From contig DJDD01000034.1 in the NCBI GenBank assembly GCA_002430925.1, positions 18,272-23,443 on the forward strand: a stretch of DNA of 5,172 nucleotides. The letters run 5' to 3'. The DNA is from Flavobacteriales bacterium UBA5933. GTDB taxonomy: Bacteria > Bacteroidota > Bacteroidia > Flavobacteriales > Weeksellaceae. Below are positions 1-5,155 of the stretch, piece after piece. How positions within the stretch are numbered: position 1 is the first letter of the stretch; each line of letters begins with the position of its first letter. A program made the translations under genes and the position numbers. Under the pieces are notes generated by a model, which worked only from the letters and a program-made list of their open reading frames with translations, was not told the DNA's origin and ran no database searches.

Positions 1-251
1 TCTGGTCTCAAATTAAAAATAGAATCCATTTTCTTTTTATTATCATCAAGTTCCAAAAAGAAAATATCAGCTTTAGTAATAAGATTATTTATTTTATTTT
101 TTGATAATATAGAATCTATAGGAAAAAGATGATTAGTTCCTAGTAAATAAATAGTTGTGGAATCTTTTTTAGCTTCCCATAAAATGCTCATTTTTTGAGA
201 AAAAGCGAAAATTGTATTTATAAAAAATATAAGTGATAAAATTTGTTTCAT
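1..251 (-). CDS. TraB/GumN family secreted protein, 5' part only
   Basis: This is the N-terminal 83 codons of a gene that continues beyond the left edge, starting at the ATG complementary to 249-251. Residues 1-18 form a signal peptide: a Lys near the start, a hydrophobic run (ILSLIFFINTIFAF), then a likely cleavage before Gln19. The mature part opens with ILWEAKKDSTTIYLLGTNHLF at about residues 23-43 and continues to FFLELD at about 64-69. This matches the opening of the TraB/GumN family (PF01963), which typically reads LLW-x-YLLGTxH followed by a predicted helix and then ELD. The conserved His (in GTNH) and Glu (in ELD) of the family are present. Family members are proposed to be metal-dependent proteases or hydrolases related to Tiki proteins; in Flavobacteriia most are uncharacterised. 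The export signal implies action in the periplasm. The gene is divergent from the ABC-F gene, and I saw no convincing promoter for it in 252-350. The substrate is unknown. Confidence 0.82.
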   Translation of the reverse strand, partial: MKQILSLIFFINTIFAFSQKMSILWEAKKDSTTIYLLGTNHLFPIDSILSKNKINNLITKADIFFLELDDNKKKMDSIFNLRP

Positions 252-329
252 AAAAAATGATCTTTAAATTTTAAAAATAATTAAAAATAAACTATTACAT
301 AAATTTAATCAAGCTCTTAAACTATAAAA

Positions 330-360
330 TTTTCAACTCTCAAAAAACATTGTATTTTTG
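330..360 (+). promoter_or_regulatory. Bacteroidota-type promoter of the ABC-F gene
   Basis: TATTTTTG at 353-360 matches the -7 consensus TAnnTTTG of Bacteroidota primary-sigma promoters. TTTTC at 330-334 is a one-mismatch -33 element. The 18-base gap between them equals the gap in the two tRNA-Gly promoters of this window, which supports the assignment. Transcription would begin about 4-6 bases after 360, essentially on the ATG at 365. Confidence 0.72.
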
Positions 361-364
361 CAAA

Positions 365-2278
365 ATGTTATTAGTACAGAATTTAGGAGTATATTTTGCG
401 GGTAAATATTTATTCGAAAACGTTTCGTTCCGCATCAACAAAGGAAATCGTGTTGGTTTAGTAGGGAAAAATGGGGCAGGGAAATCCACATTGCTTAAGA
501 TTTTATCAAAACGTCAACAACCTTCTGAAGGTGATATTGTTTATGAAGGAGAAGTTACAGTTGGATATTTATCACAAGATATCGATTTTGTACAAGGTAG
601 AACAGTTTGGCAAGAAGCAGATTCTGCTTTTGAACAATTAGTAGAAATACAAGAAAGAATCGATTTTGTAAACAAAGAATTAGCTGAGCGTACAGATTAT
701 GAATCTGATGCTTATGGAAAATTAATTGAAGACATTTCCACACTAACAGAACGATTTGGAATATTAGGAGGATATACTAAAGACGCTGAAATAGAACAAA
801 TTTTAATTGGTTTAGGATTTAAAAACTCTGATTTTCATCGTCCTACTGACGAATTTTCTGGAGGTTGGAGAATGCGTATAGAACTAGCTAAATTACTTTT
901 ACAAAAACATGATGTAATGCTTTTAGATGAGCCTACTAACCACTTAGATATCGATTCTATTATTTGGTTAGAGGAATTTTTAAAAGATTATCCAGGTGCT
1001 GTTGTATTAGTATCTCACGACCGTCAATTCTTGGATAATGTTACGAATAGAACAATAGAAATAGCAAACCGTCATATATCTGATTTTAAAGCAAATTATA
1101 CACGTTATTTAGAATTGCGTGAAGATCGTCGCGAAAAATTAGAACAAGCTCAGAAGAATCAAGAGCAAATGATAAAGCATACAGAAGATTTGATTGCAAA
1201 ATTCCGCGCGAAAGCAAATAAAGCTTCTATGGCTCAATCTTTAATTAAGAAATTAGATAAAATAGACCGTATCGAAATCGAGAATGAAGATGTTACAAAA
1301 ATGAATATTCGTTTTGTGGATGCTGTACAGCCAGGTAAAATTATTTTCGAATTAGATAATGTAGGTGTTGCTTTTGGTGATCATCAAGTTTTTGATAATG
1401 TATCTTTCTATGTAAATCGTGGAGAAAAAGTTGCTTTTGTTGGACAAAATGGTCAAGGAAAAACAACTTTATCCCGTGCAATTGTTAATGAACAAAAATT
1501 TTCTGGAAACATTAAACATGGTCATAATGTAGAGATTGGTTATTTTGCCCAAAATCAGGCACATGTTTTAAATGATAAATTAACGGTATTAGAAGAGGCT
1601 GAAAACTCGGCAACAGAAGAAACACGTAAACTTGTTCGTGATTATTTAGGGGCATTTATGTTTGGTGGAGATGCTGTAGAGAAAAAAGTTTCTGTCCTTT
1701 CTGGAGGAGAAAGAAATCGTTTGGCTTTATGTAAATTGTTACTTCGTCCATTCAATGTTTTGATTATGGATGAGCCTACCAATCACTTAGATATTCAATC
1801 GAAAGAATTACTGAAAAAAGCTTTACAAAAATATACAGGAACATTACTTTTAGTTTCTCACGATCGTGAATTTTTAGAAGGGTTAGTTGATAAAGTTTTT
1901 GATTTCCGTAACGGACAAGTAAAAGAATACCTTTCTGGAATTGATGATTATTTAGCACAAATAAAAGCTGGTAATTTTCGTGAAGTAGAGAAAGGAATTT
2001 TAGCTGCTCCAAAAGAAGAAAAACCAATAGAAGTAAAAATAGAACAAGCAAAACGAGTTTTATCTTTTGAGGATGAAAAAGAACAAAAACGTCTTAAAAA
2101 TAAATTATCTCGAATAGAAACAGAAATTTCTGATTTTGAAAAAAAGATTGCAGATTTAGAAACAAAATTGCATACAGGTTCTCAATCACAAGAAGAATTA
2201 GATGTATATTCTAACTTAAAAAATGATTTAGATAATAAAATGTTAGAGTGGGAAGAAGTTTCTGAACAGATTATTTAA
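365..2278 (+). CDS. ABC-F family ATPase (ribosome-associated, YheS/Uup-like)
   Basis: A 637-residue protein with two ABC ATPase domains in one chain and no membrane segments, the hallmark of ABC-F proteins. These bind the ribosomal E site and modulate translation rather than transport. Domain 1 has Walker A GKNGAGKST at 34-42, the signature FSGGWRMR from 164, Walker B with D188/E189 in LLDEPTNHLD, and switch His218. A charged helical linker at about 240-312 corresponds to the P-site tRNA interaction motif. Domain 2 has Walker A GQNGQGKTT at 360-368, LSGGE at 445-449, D469/E470 and His499. A Lys/Glu-rich coiled coil at about 569-637 resembles the C-terminal domain of Uup-type members. The FSGGWRMR form of the first signature is shared with YheS and eukaryotic ABCF/Gcn20 proteins. 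All catalytic residues are intact. I start at 365 because an in-frame TTG at 350 would place the -7 promoter box inside the gene. No Shine-Dalgarno is visible. A housekeeping role is more likely than antibiotic resistance, but sequence alone does not settle that. Confidence 0.95.
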   Translation: MLLVQNLGVYFAGKYLFENVSFRINKGNRVGLVGKNGAGKSTLLKILSKRQQPSEGDIVYEGEVTVGYLSQDIDFVQGRTVWQEADSAFEQLVEIQERIDFVNKELAERTDYESDAYGKLIEDISTLTERFGILGGYTKDAEIEQILIGLGFKNSDFHRPTDEFSGGWRMRIELAKLLLQKHDVMLLDEPTNHLDIDSIIWLEEFLKDYPGAVVLVSHDRQFLDNVTNRTIEIANRHISDFKANYTRYLELREDRREKLEQAQKNQEQMIKHTEDLIAKFRAKANKASMAQSLIKKLDKIDRIEIENEDVTKMNIRFVDAVQPGKIIFELDNVGVAFGDHQVFDNVSFYVNRGEKVAFVGQNGQGKTTLSRAIVNEQKFSGNIKHGHNVEIGYFAQNQAHVLNDKLTVLEEAENSATEETRKLVRDYLGAFMFGGDAVEKKVSVLSGGERNRLALCKLLLRPFNVLIMDEPTNHLDIQSKELLKKALQKYTGTLLLVSHDREFLEGLVDKVFDFRNGQVKEYLSGIDDYLAQIKAGNFREVEKGILAAPKEEKPIEVKIEQAKRVLSFEDEKEQKRLKNKLSRIETEISDFEKKIADLETKLHTGSQSQEELDVYSNLKNDLDNKMLEWEEVSEQII

Positions 2279-2302
2279 AATTATCTTCATATAATATTTA
2301 TC

Positions 2303-2332
2303 AAAGTGTTACATAACCGTAACACTTTTTTT
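2303..2332 (+). terminator. Rho-independent terminator of the ABC-F gene
   Basis: A perfect 10-bp stem (AAAGTGTTAC at 2303-2312 with GTAACACTTT at 2319-2328), a 6-base loop and a T run at 2326-2332. It lies 25 bases after the ABC-F stop codon and separates that gene from the following one. Confidence 0.9.
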
Positions 2333-2433
2333 ATGTAGTAATTTGAATTATGAATGGTAGAATGTTTTAATTCTTAACGATTTGATTATTTTTATAATAA
2401 TTTGTAAAAGGAAAAAAAATACAACTAAAATAG
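2333..2433 (+). other. Leader region of the AlbA_2 gene, promoter uncertain
   Basis: This 101-base AT-rich stretch must hold the promoter of the downstream gene, because a terminator precedes it. Two TAATTTG strings occur, at 2339-2345 and 2397-2403. Each is one base shorter than the TAnnTTTG -7 consensus, and neither has a TTG-type -33 element at the 18-base spacing used elsewhere in this window. A purine-rich AAAAGG (2406-2411) lies 22 bases before the ATG, too far for a normal ribosome binding site. Confidence 0.35.
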
Positions 2434-3408
2434 ATGAAAGAAAATTGGAGTTTAGAATTGATAAACAAATATATAGATAATAAAGTTGAAGAAAATTTAC
2501 ATCTTGATTATAAGGCATCAGGCTCTCTTCAAAAGAATGATAAAAAAACTAATGAACTTTCAAAGGATATTTCGGCATTTGCAAATTCTGATGGAGGAAC
2601 AATAATATATGGAATAAAGGAGAATCAGTTAAATAAACATCTTCCAGAGGAAATTGATCCTATAGATAGAAATGAAATTTCAAAAGAATGGATTGAACAA
2701 AAATTACAAGGAAATATTACACCTAGAATTCAAAATTTATTAATTATTCCAATTACAGTTAATGAACCTAATGAGGTTATTTATGTAATTGAAGTTCCTA
2801 AAAGCGATACTGCTCATCAAGCTAATGATCGTAAATATTACAAAAGATTTAATTTTAATTCTGAACCTATGTATGATTACGAAATAAAAGATATTTTGAA
2901 TCGAAATAAATTTCCAAAAATAGATTTAGAATTTAGAATTGTAATTGAAAATCATGAAGTTAATAATACTGATAATCAGATAAAAACATTTGTTCTTCCA
3001 GAACATAAATTACAAAAAGAAATTAGAGAAGATGTAAATCTTTATGTTTATGCTCGAAATAATGGGAAGATTTTAGCAAATTATGTTAATGCATATTTTA
3101 TTTTTAATGAAAAATTTCTTCATGAGAATAGAGATAATGAAAAAGATAGTGAATTACAATATTTCTCCGATAATACTGTAAGAGATGTTTTGGATATAGA
3201 ATTTAGAGGTTTTAATACTCAAGAAAAGTATGGACCTTCAAGATATGACCCAATTTTGCCAAGACAAAAATTTAATTTGAAAAGGATAAGACTAAATAAG
3301 GATTATTTAAGCTCAGAATATGAAATAAAATGGGTAGTGTTTGCGGATAATTCGGAACCAAATAAAGGAATAATATTACTTGAAAATATTGAAATAATTC
3401 ATAAATAG
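2434..3408 (+). CDS. Schlafen-like AlbA_2 domain protein, unknown function
   Basis: A 324-residue protein, probably cytoplasmic, with no signal peptide or membrane segment. Residues 19-150 match the AlbA_2/Schlafen fold (PF04326). They show EENLHLDYK at 19-27 (the family's E-x4-[E/D]-[F/Y]-K start, where Schlafen nucleases carry acidic active-site residues), then ISAFANSDGGTIIYGI at 46-61 (the hallmark AFANxxGGxxxxGI), and YYKRFNFNSEPMYDYEI near 133-149 in place of the usual YYxRxGSxxxP. The remaining half (about 160-324) is rich in alternating hydrophobic residues suggesting beta strands, and I recognise no known domain in it. The HTH/ATPase module often joined to AlbA_2 in bacterial transcription regulators is absent. 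AlbA_2 domains are annotated as nucleic-acid binding, and in mammalian Schlafens as RNA endonucleases. Whether this one cuts RNA is inference. The gene stands alone between two terminators, consistent with a mobile or defence-type accessory gene. No partner toxin, antitoxin or regulator is adjacent. The start is the first in-frame ATG; no good ribosome binding site is visible. Confidence 0.8.
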   Translation: MKENWSLELINKYIDNKVEENLHLDYKASGSLQKNDKKTNELSKDISAFANSDGGTIIYGIKENQLNKHLPEEIDPIDRNEISKEWIEQKLQGNITPRIQNLLIIPITVNEPNEVIYVIEVPKSDTAHQANDRKYYKRFNFNSEPMYDYEIKDILNRNKFPKIDLEFRIVIENHEVNNTDNQIKTFVLPEHKLQKEIREDVNLYVYARNNGKILANYVNAYFIFNEKFLHENRDNEKDSELQYFSDNTVRDVLDIEFRGFNTQEKYGPSRYDPILPRQKFNLKRIRLNKDYLSSEYEIKWVVFADNSEPNKGIILLENIEIIHK

Positions 3409-3449
3409 ATTATGTAGAAATTTATTTTTTCAATATTTTTTTAAATATG

Positions 3450-3482
3450 AAAATGCTACAATTCGTTTTGTAGCATTTTTTA
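3450..3482 (+). terminator. Rho-independent terminator of the AlbA_2 gene
   Basis: A perfect 12-bp stem (AAAATGCTACAA at 3450-3461 with TTGTAGCATTTT at 3468-3479), a 6-base loop TTCGTT and a T run continuing to 3482. It lies 41 bases after the stop codon. The four A residues at the base of the left arm would give a short U run on the opposite strand, so weak reverse termination is possible, but no minus-strand gene lies upstream to use it. Confidence 0.9.
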
Positions 3483-3772
3483 TTTGAATAAACTTGTTCA
3501 TTGAACGATGAGTTTTTGAATTATGATTGATTCTATTCTTCATTTTTTGCAAGTACAAAACTTTAAAATTCCTTTTTAAAGATATTTTTTTTCAAAAAAA
3601 ATAAGTTTTAACAATTATTACTTTAAGCTGATATTTGATTAAAATGAATGAAAAATTAAATACAAGCTTATTTTTTAAATATTTTTTTTAAAAAAATATT
3701 TAATTTTAAAAAACTAGAATAAAGTTGATTAGCTAAAAATGTAAAAAAAAAACAAAAAAATATCTTTCAAAA
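3483..3772. other. AT-rich intergenic region without a recognisable gene
   Basis: About 290 bases with no credible coding frame on either strand. It holds a weak hairpin CTTTAAAA/TTTTAAAG (3561-3568 with 3574-3581) followed by a T run at 3584-3591, which could be a minor plus-strand terminator. It also holds a small imperfect inverted repeat near 3490-3515 and a long A/T inverted repeat at 3675-3703. Runs of A and T precede the tRNA-Gly promoter and may bend the DNA or act as an UP-like element. Nothing else could be supported. Confidence 0.6.
3675..3703. repeat. AT-only inverted repeat
   Basis: Two 14-base arms (3675-3688 and 3690-3703) built only from A and T pair perfectly around a single central T (3689). 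Such repeats arise easily in very AT-rich DNA, so function is uncertain. Confidence 0.5.
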
Positions 3773-3790
3773 GTTTTGTAATTACAAAAC
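3773..3790. promoter_or_regulatory. 18-bp perfect palindrome over the tRNA-Gly -33 box
   Basis: GTTTTGTAATTACAAAAC is identical to its reverse complement over all 18 bases, and its left half contains the -33 element TTTTG (3774-3778). This could be an operator for a dimeric regulator or a chance extension of the promoter box. The matching site of the second tRNA-Gly copy (5041-5058) has C-to-G changes that break two of the nine pairs, which argues against a conserved operator in both copies. Confidence 0.5.
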
Positions 3791-3804
3791 CTGTCTTATA
3801 TTTG
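3774..3804 (+). promoter_or_regulatory. Promoter of the tRNA-Gly/tRNA-Leu unit
   Basis: The -33 element TTTTG (3774-3778) and the -7 element TATATTTG (3797-3804, perfect TAnnTTTG) are separated by 18 bases, typical of Bacteroidota primary-sigma promoters. Transcription should start about 4-6 bases after 3804, giving a 5' leader of only a few bases for RNase P to remove before the tRNA at 3816. Confidence 0.88.
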
Positions 3805-3815
3805 CACTCACAAAC

Positions 3816-3888
3816 GCGGGAATAGCTCAATTGGTAGAGCGTCAGCCTTCCAAGCTGAATGTTGCGGGTTCGAGTCCCGTTTCCCGCT
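3816..3888 (+). tRNA. tRNA-Gly, anticodon UCC
   Basis: A complete 73-base cloverleaf. The acceptor stem is GCGGGAA/TTCCCGC, the D stem GCTC/GAGC with AATTGGTA loop, the anticodon stem TCAGC/GCTGA with loop CTTCCAA (anticodon TCC, reading GGA and, with a modified U34, other Gly codons), the variable loop ATGTT, and the T arm GCGGG-TTCGAGT-CCCGT. The discriminator is T and CCA is not encoded. It is first in a two-tRNA transcript, 22 bases before tRNA-Leu. Confidence 0.97.
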
Positions 3889-3910
3889 CTAACTTTCAAT
3901 TAAGTTGGAT

Positions 3911-3994
3911 GCCTTGGTGGTGGAATTGGTAGACACGCAGGACTTAAAATCCTGTGTCCATTAGGACGTGCGGGTTCAAGTCCCGCCTGAGGTA
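3911..3994 (+). tRNA. tRNA-Leu, anticodon UAA
   Basis: An 84-base class II tRNA. The anticodon stem CAGGA/TCCTG encloses loop CTTAAAA (anticodon TAA, reading UUA, the dominant Leu codon in AT-rich genomes). The long variable arm is TGTCCATTAGGACG, with a TCC/GGA stem, and the T arm is GCGGG-TTCAAGT-CCCGC. The acceptor stem GCCTTGG/CTGAGGT contains three G-T wobbles, including the terminal pair, so the exact ends are slightly less certain. The discriminator is A (the Leu identity base) and CCA is not encoded. No promoter lies in the 22 bases after tRNA-Gly, so the two are co-transcribed. Confidence 0.95.
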
Positions 3995-3996
3995 CT

Positions 3997-4030
3997 AAAA
4001 GCTCAAGAATTTATTTTCTTGAGCTTTTTT
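3997..4030 (+). terminator. Terminator of the tRNA unit, probably bidirectional
   Basis: A perfect 13-bp stem (AAAAGCTCAAGAA at 3997-4009 with TTCTTGAGCTTTT at 4016-4028) with a 6-base loop and a T run at 4025-4030. Read on the minus strand it begins right at the stop codon of the hydrolase gene (4029-4031) and ends in four U residues, so it probably serves both convergent units. Confidence 0.9.
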
Positions 4031-4925
4031 ATTTTAATAACCATTGTATTAAACTTTCTCTCTCTACAAGATTCCAACTATGTGGATGCTTTGAACCATC
4101 AGCTTTTATTCCTCTATTTAGTGTTTTTATGAATTCAATATTTCTGTTTCCAGATTTATTCAATGATAGACTAGCTTTCTCTAATACAAAAGCATTTAAA
4201 TCTTCGTATGTTCTATTTCTATTCTCGTTTTGCCAATTCAAATCAGGTTCAGTATAGAATCTAATTTTTATATGATTTAGATTTTCAGTATTTTTTTGAA
4301 TGTTTTGACTTGTCAAGAAAGGAGAGTATTCTTTGTAAACAGATAAATTATTTTTGGGATAGCCTAATTCTGTATTAAGTAAATTAATTAAAAAATTTCC
4401 TTCTTCTACAGCAGAGGTATTTTTATTGTTTTTTATATCTTTTATGGCATTATAATATAATTTTTCTAAATCGATAGGAGAATCTACTATAAAAATCCCT
4501 TTAGGTTGTAGTTGGTTATTGTGTTTAATTAAATCATTTGCTAATAACATAACAATATTACCACCACTAGAAAAACCTCCCATATAGACATTGTTTAAAG
4601 GGATATTATAAAGTCTGAATATTTTGTTTAATTTATTTGTAATATTAAGTTTATCTCCATCTTTCAGAAATAACTTTTGATTATCATTTACAATTAAAGT
4701 CGAAATACCTACCTTATCTAAATCTTTTAAAAAAAGAGCTTCTTTTTTTGTGTGTTCAATATCACAAAAATAACAAGGAAATAGAATGAGAGTAACTTTT
4801 AAGTTGGGAGCTAAACGTAACTCATAATCATTATTTACTATAATTTTTGTTTTATTATTATTTATAGAACAATTAATGAATAGGACAAGAGATAGTAGAA
4901 ACAAGTACGTTTTTATAGATTTCAT
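4029..4925 (-). CDS. Predicted alpha/beta-hydrolase lipoprotein
   Basis: A 298-residue exported protein. Residues 1-18 are a lipoprotein signal (MKSIK, hydrophobic TYLFLLSLVLFIN) with lipidated Cys19. Asn at -1 is unusual for a classical lipobox, but the Cys at the end of a short hydrophobic stretch is convincing. The following residues (SINNNKT) lack the acidic surface-export signal of flavobacterial lipoproteins, so a periplasm-facing location is the better guess. The core looks like an alpha/beta hydrolase: strand VTLILFP (44-50), the nucleophile elbow GGFSSGG (116-122) with Ser119 as likely nucleophile, strand KGIFIVDSP (142-150), strand IRFYTEPDLNW (221-231) offering Glu226 or Asp228 as the acid, and His282 in HPHSW as likely catalytic base. 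A CxxC (Cys51, Cys54) follows the first strand. Substrate is unknown; an esterase or peptidase role is inference. It is monocistronic, convergent with the tRNA unit, and lies between two tRNA-Gly copies. The start is the ATG complementary to 4923-4925; TTTATTTG on the minus strand (4983-4990) is a weak -7 candidate. Confidence 0.8.
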   Translation of the reverse strand: MKSIKTYLFLLSLVLFINCSINNNKTKIIVNNDYELRLAPNLKVTLILFPCYFCDIEHTKKEALFLKDLDKVGISTLIVNDNQKLFLKDGDKLNITNKLNKIFRLYNIPLNNVYMGGFSSGGNIVMLLANDLIKHNNQLQPKGIFIVDSPIDLEKLYYNAIKDIKNNKNTSAVEEGNFLINLLNTELGYPKNNLSVYKEYSPFLTSQNIQKNTENLNHIKIRFYTEPDLNWQNENRNRTYEDLNAFVLEKASLSLNKSGNRNIEFIKTLNRGIKADGSKHPHSWNLVERESLIQWLLK

Positions 4926-5041
4926 TCGAATTTAATTTATTTTTTAAAAATATTTAAAAAAAATATTACATCATAATAAATTCAAATAAAGAATATTAGA
5001 TTTTGTTGAATGAAAAGCATTAAAAAAATATCAAGTAAAAG

Positions 5042-5072
5042 TTTTGTAATTAGAAAAGCTGTGTTATATTTG
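5042..5072 (+). promoter_or_regulatory. Promoter of the second tRNA-Gly
   Basis: TTTTG at 5042-5046 and TATATTTG at 5065-5072 with the same 18-base spacing as the first copy. Both promoter elements are identical between copies, while the spacer carries three C-to-G changes, as expected if only the boxes are under selection. Confidence 0.88.
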
Positions 5073-5082
5073 CACTCGCAAT

Positions 5083-5155
5083 GCGGGAATAGCTCAATTG
5101 GTAGAGCGTCAGCCTTCCAAGCTGAATGTTGCGAGTTCGAGTCTCGTTTCCCGCT
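5083..5155 (+). tRNA. tRNA-Gly, anticodon UCC (second copy)
   Basis: A complete 73-base cloverleaf with the same acceptor, D and anticodon arms as the tRNA at 3816-3888 and the same T discriminator, without encoded CCA. It differs only in the T stem, GCGAG/CTCGT instead of GCGGG/CCCGT: A at 5134 and T at 5144 replace a G-C pair by an A-U pair, so the fold is kept and the gene looks functional. Its terminator or any co-transcribed neighbour lies beyond the window. Confidence 0.97.

Larger units (their letters stand above)
3754..3888 (+). repeat. Direct repeat copy 1: promoter plus tRNA-Gly
   Basis: This 135-base segment recurs at 5022-5155 in the same orientation, 1.27 kb downstream. By hand alignment about 11 positions differ: four at 3765-3768, single changes at 3785, 3790, 3795 and 3810, a one-base gap plus a change just before the tRNA, and two changes inside the tRNA. 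The homology starts about 60 bases before the tRNA, so the promoter was copied with the gene. Confidence 0.88.
5022..5155 (+). repeat. Direct repeat copy 2: promoter plus tRNA-Gly
   Basis: The second copy of the segment at 3754-3888, roughly 92% identical by hand count, with one base fewer just before the tRNA. The two copies flank tRNA-Leu and the hydrolase gene. Confidence 0.88.

Noticed and set aside
350..364. Upstream in-frame TTG start adding five residues (MYFCK) to the ABC-F protein
   Set aside because: These bases contain the -7 promoter box TATTTTTG, and homologous ABC-F proteins begin close to the first beta strand as MLLVQNLGV does.
555..743. Open frame on the minus strand inside the ABC-F gene
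   Set aside because: It lies fully within a well-supported gene, has low-complexity composition (Leu, Phe, Gln) and resembles no known protein; it is a shadow frame.
1776..2051. 91-codon open frame on the minus strand inside the ABC-F gene
   Set aside because: A Leu-rich antisense frame over the second ATPase domain with no supporting start signal; the hydrophobic look comes from complementing Lys/Glu-rich codons.
2434..3408. AlbA_2 gene as part of a two-gene toxin-antitoxin or multi-gene defence operon
   Set aside because: It is bounded by terminators on both sides, with no second gene within the transcription unit.
3430..3543. 37-codon minus-strand frame starting with MKNRINHNSK between the AlbA_2 terminator and the gap
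   Set aside because: It runs straight through the terminator hairpin, has no promoter or ribosome binding site and has biased basic composition.
3816..5155. The two tRNA-Gly copies as attL/attR sites of an integrated element
   Set aside because: Integrase attachment normally duplicates only the 3' part of a tRNA. Here the whole gene and its promoter are duplicated, both are intact, and no integrase lies between them.
3754..5155. CRISPR array or transposon ends
   Set aside because: There are only two long repeats 1.27 kb apart, explained by tRNA genes. No regularly spaced short repeats, terminal inverted repeats or transposase were seen.
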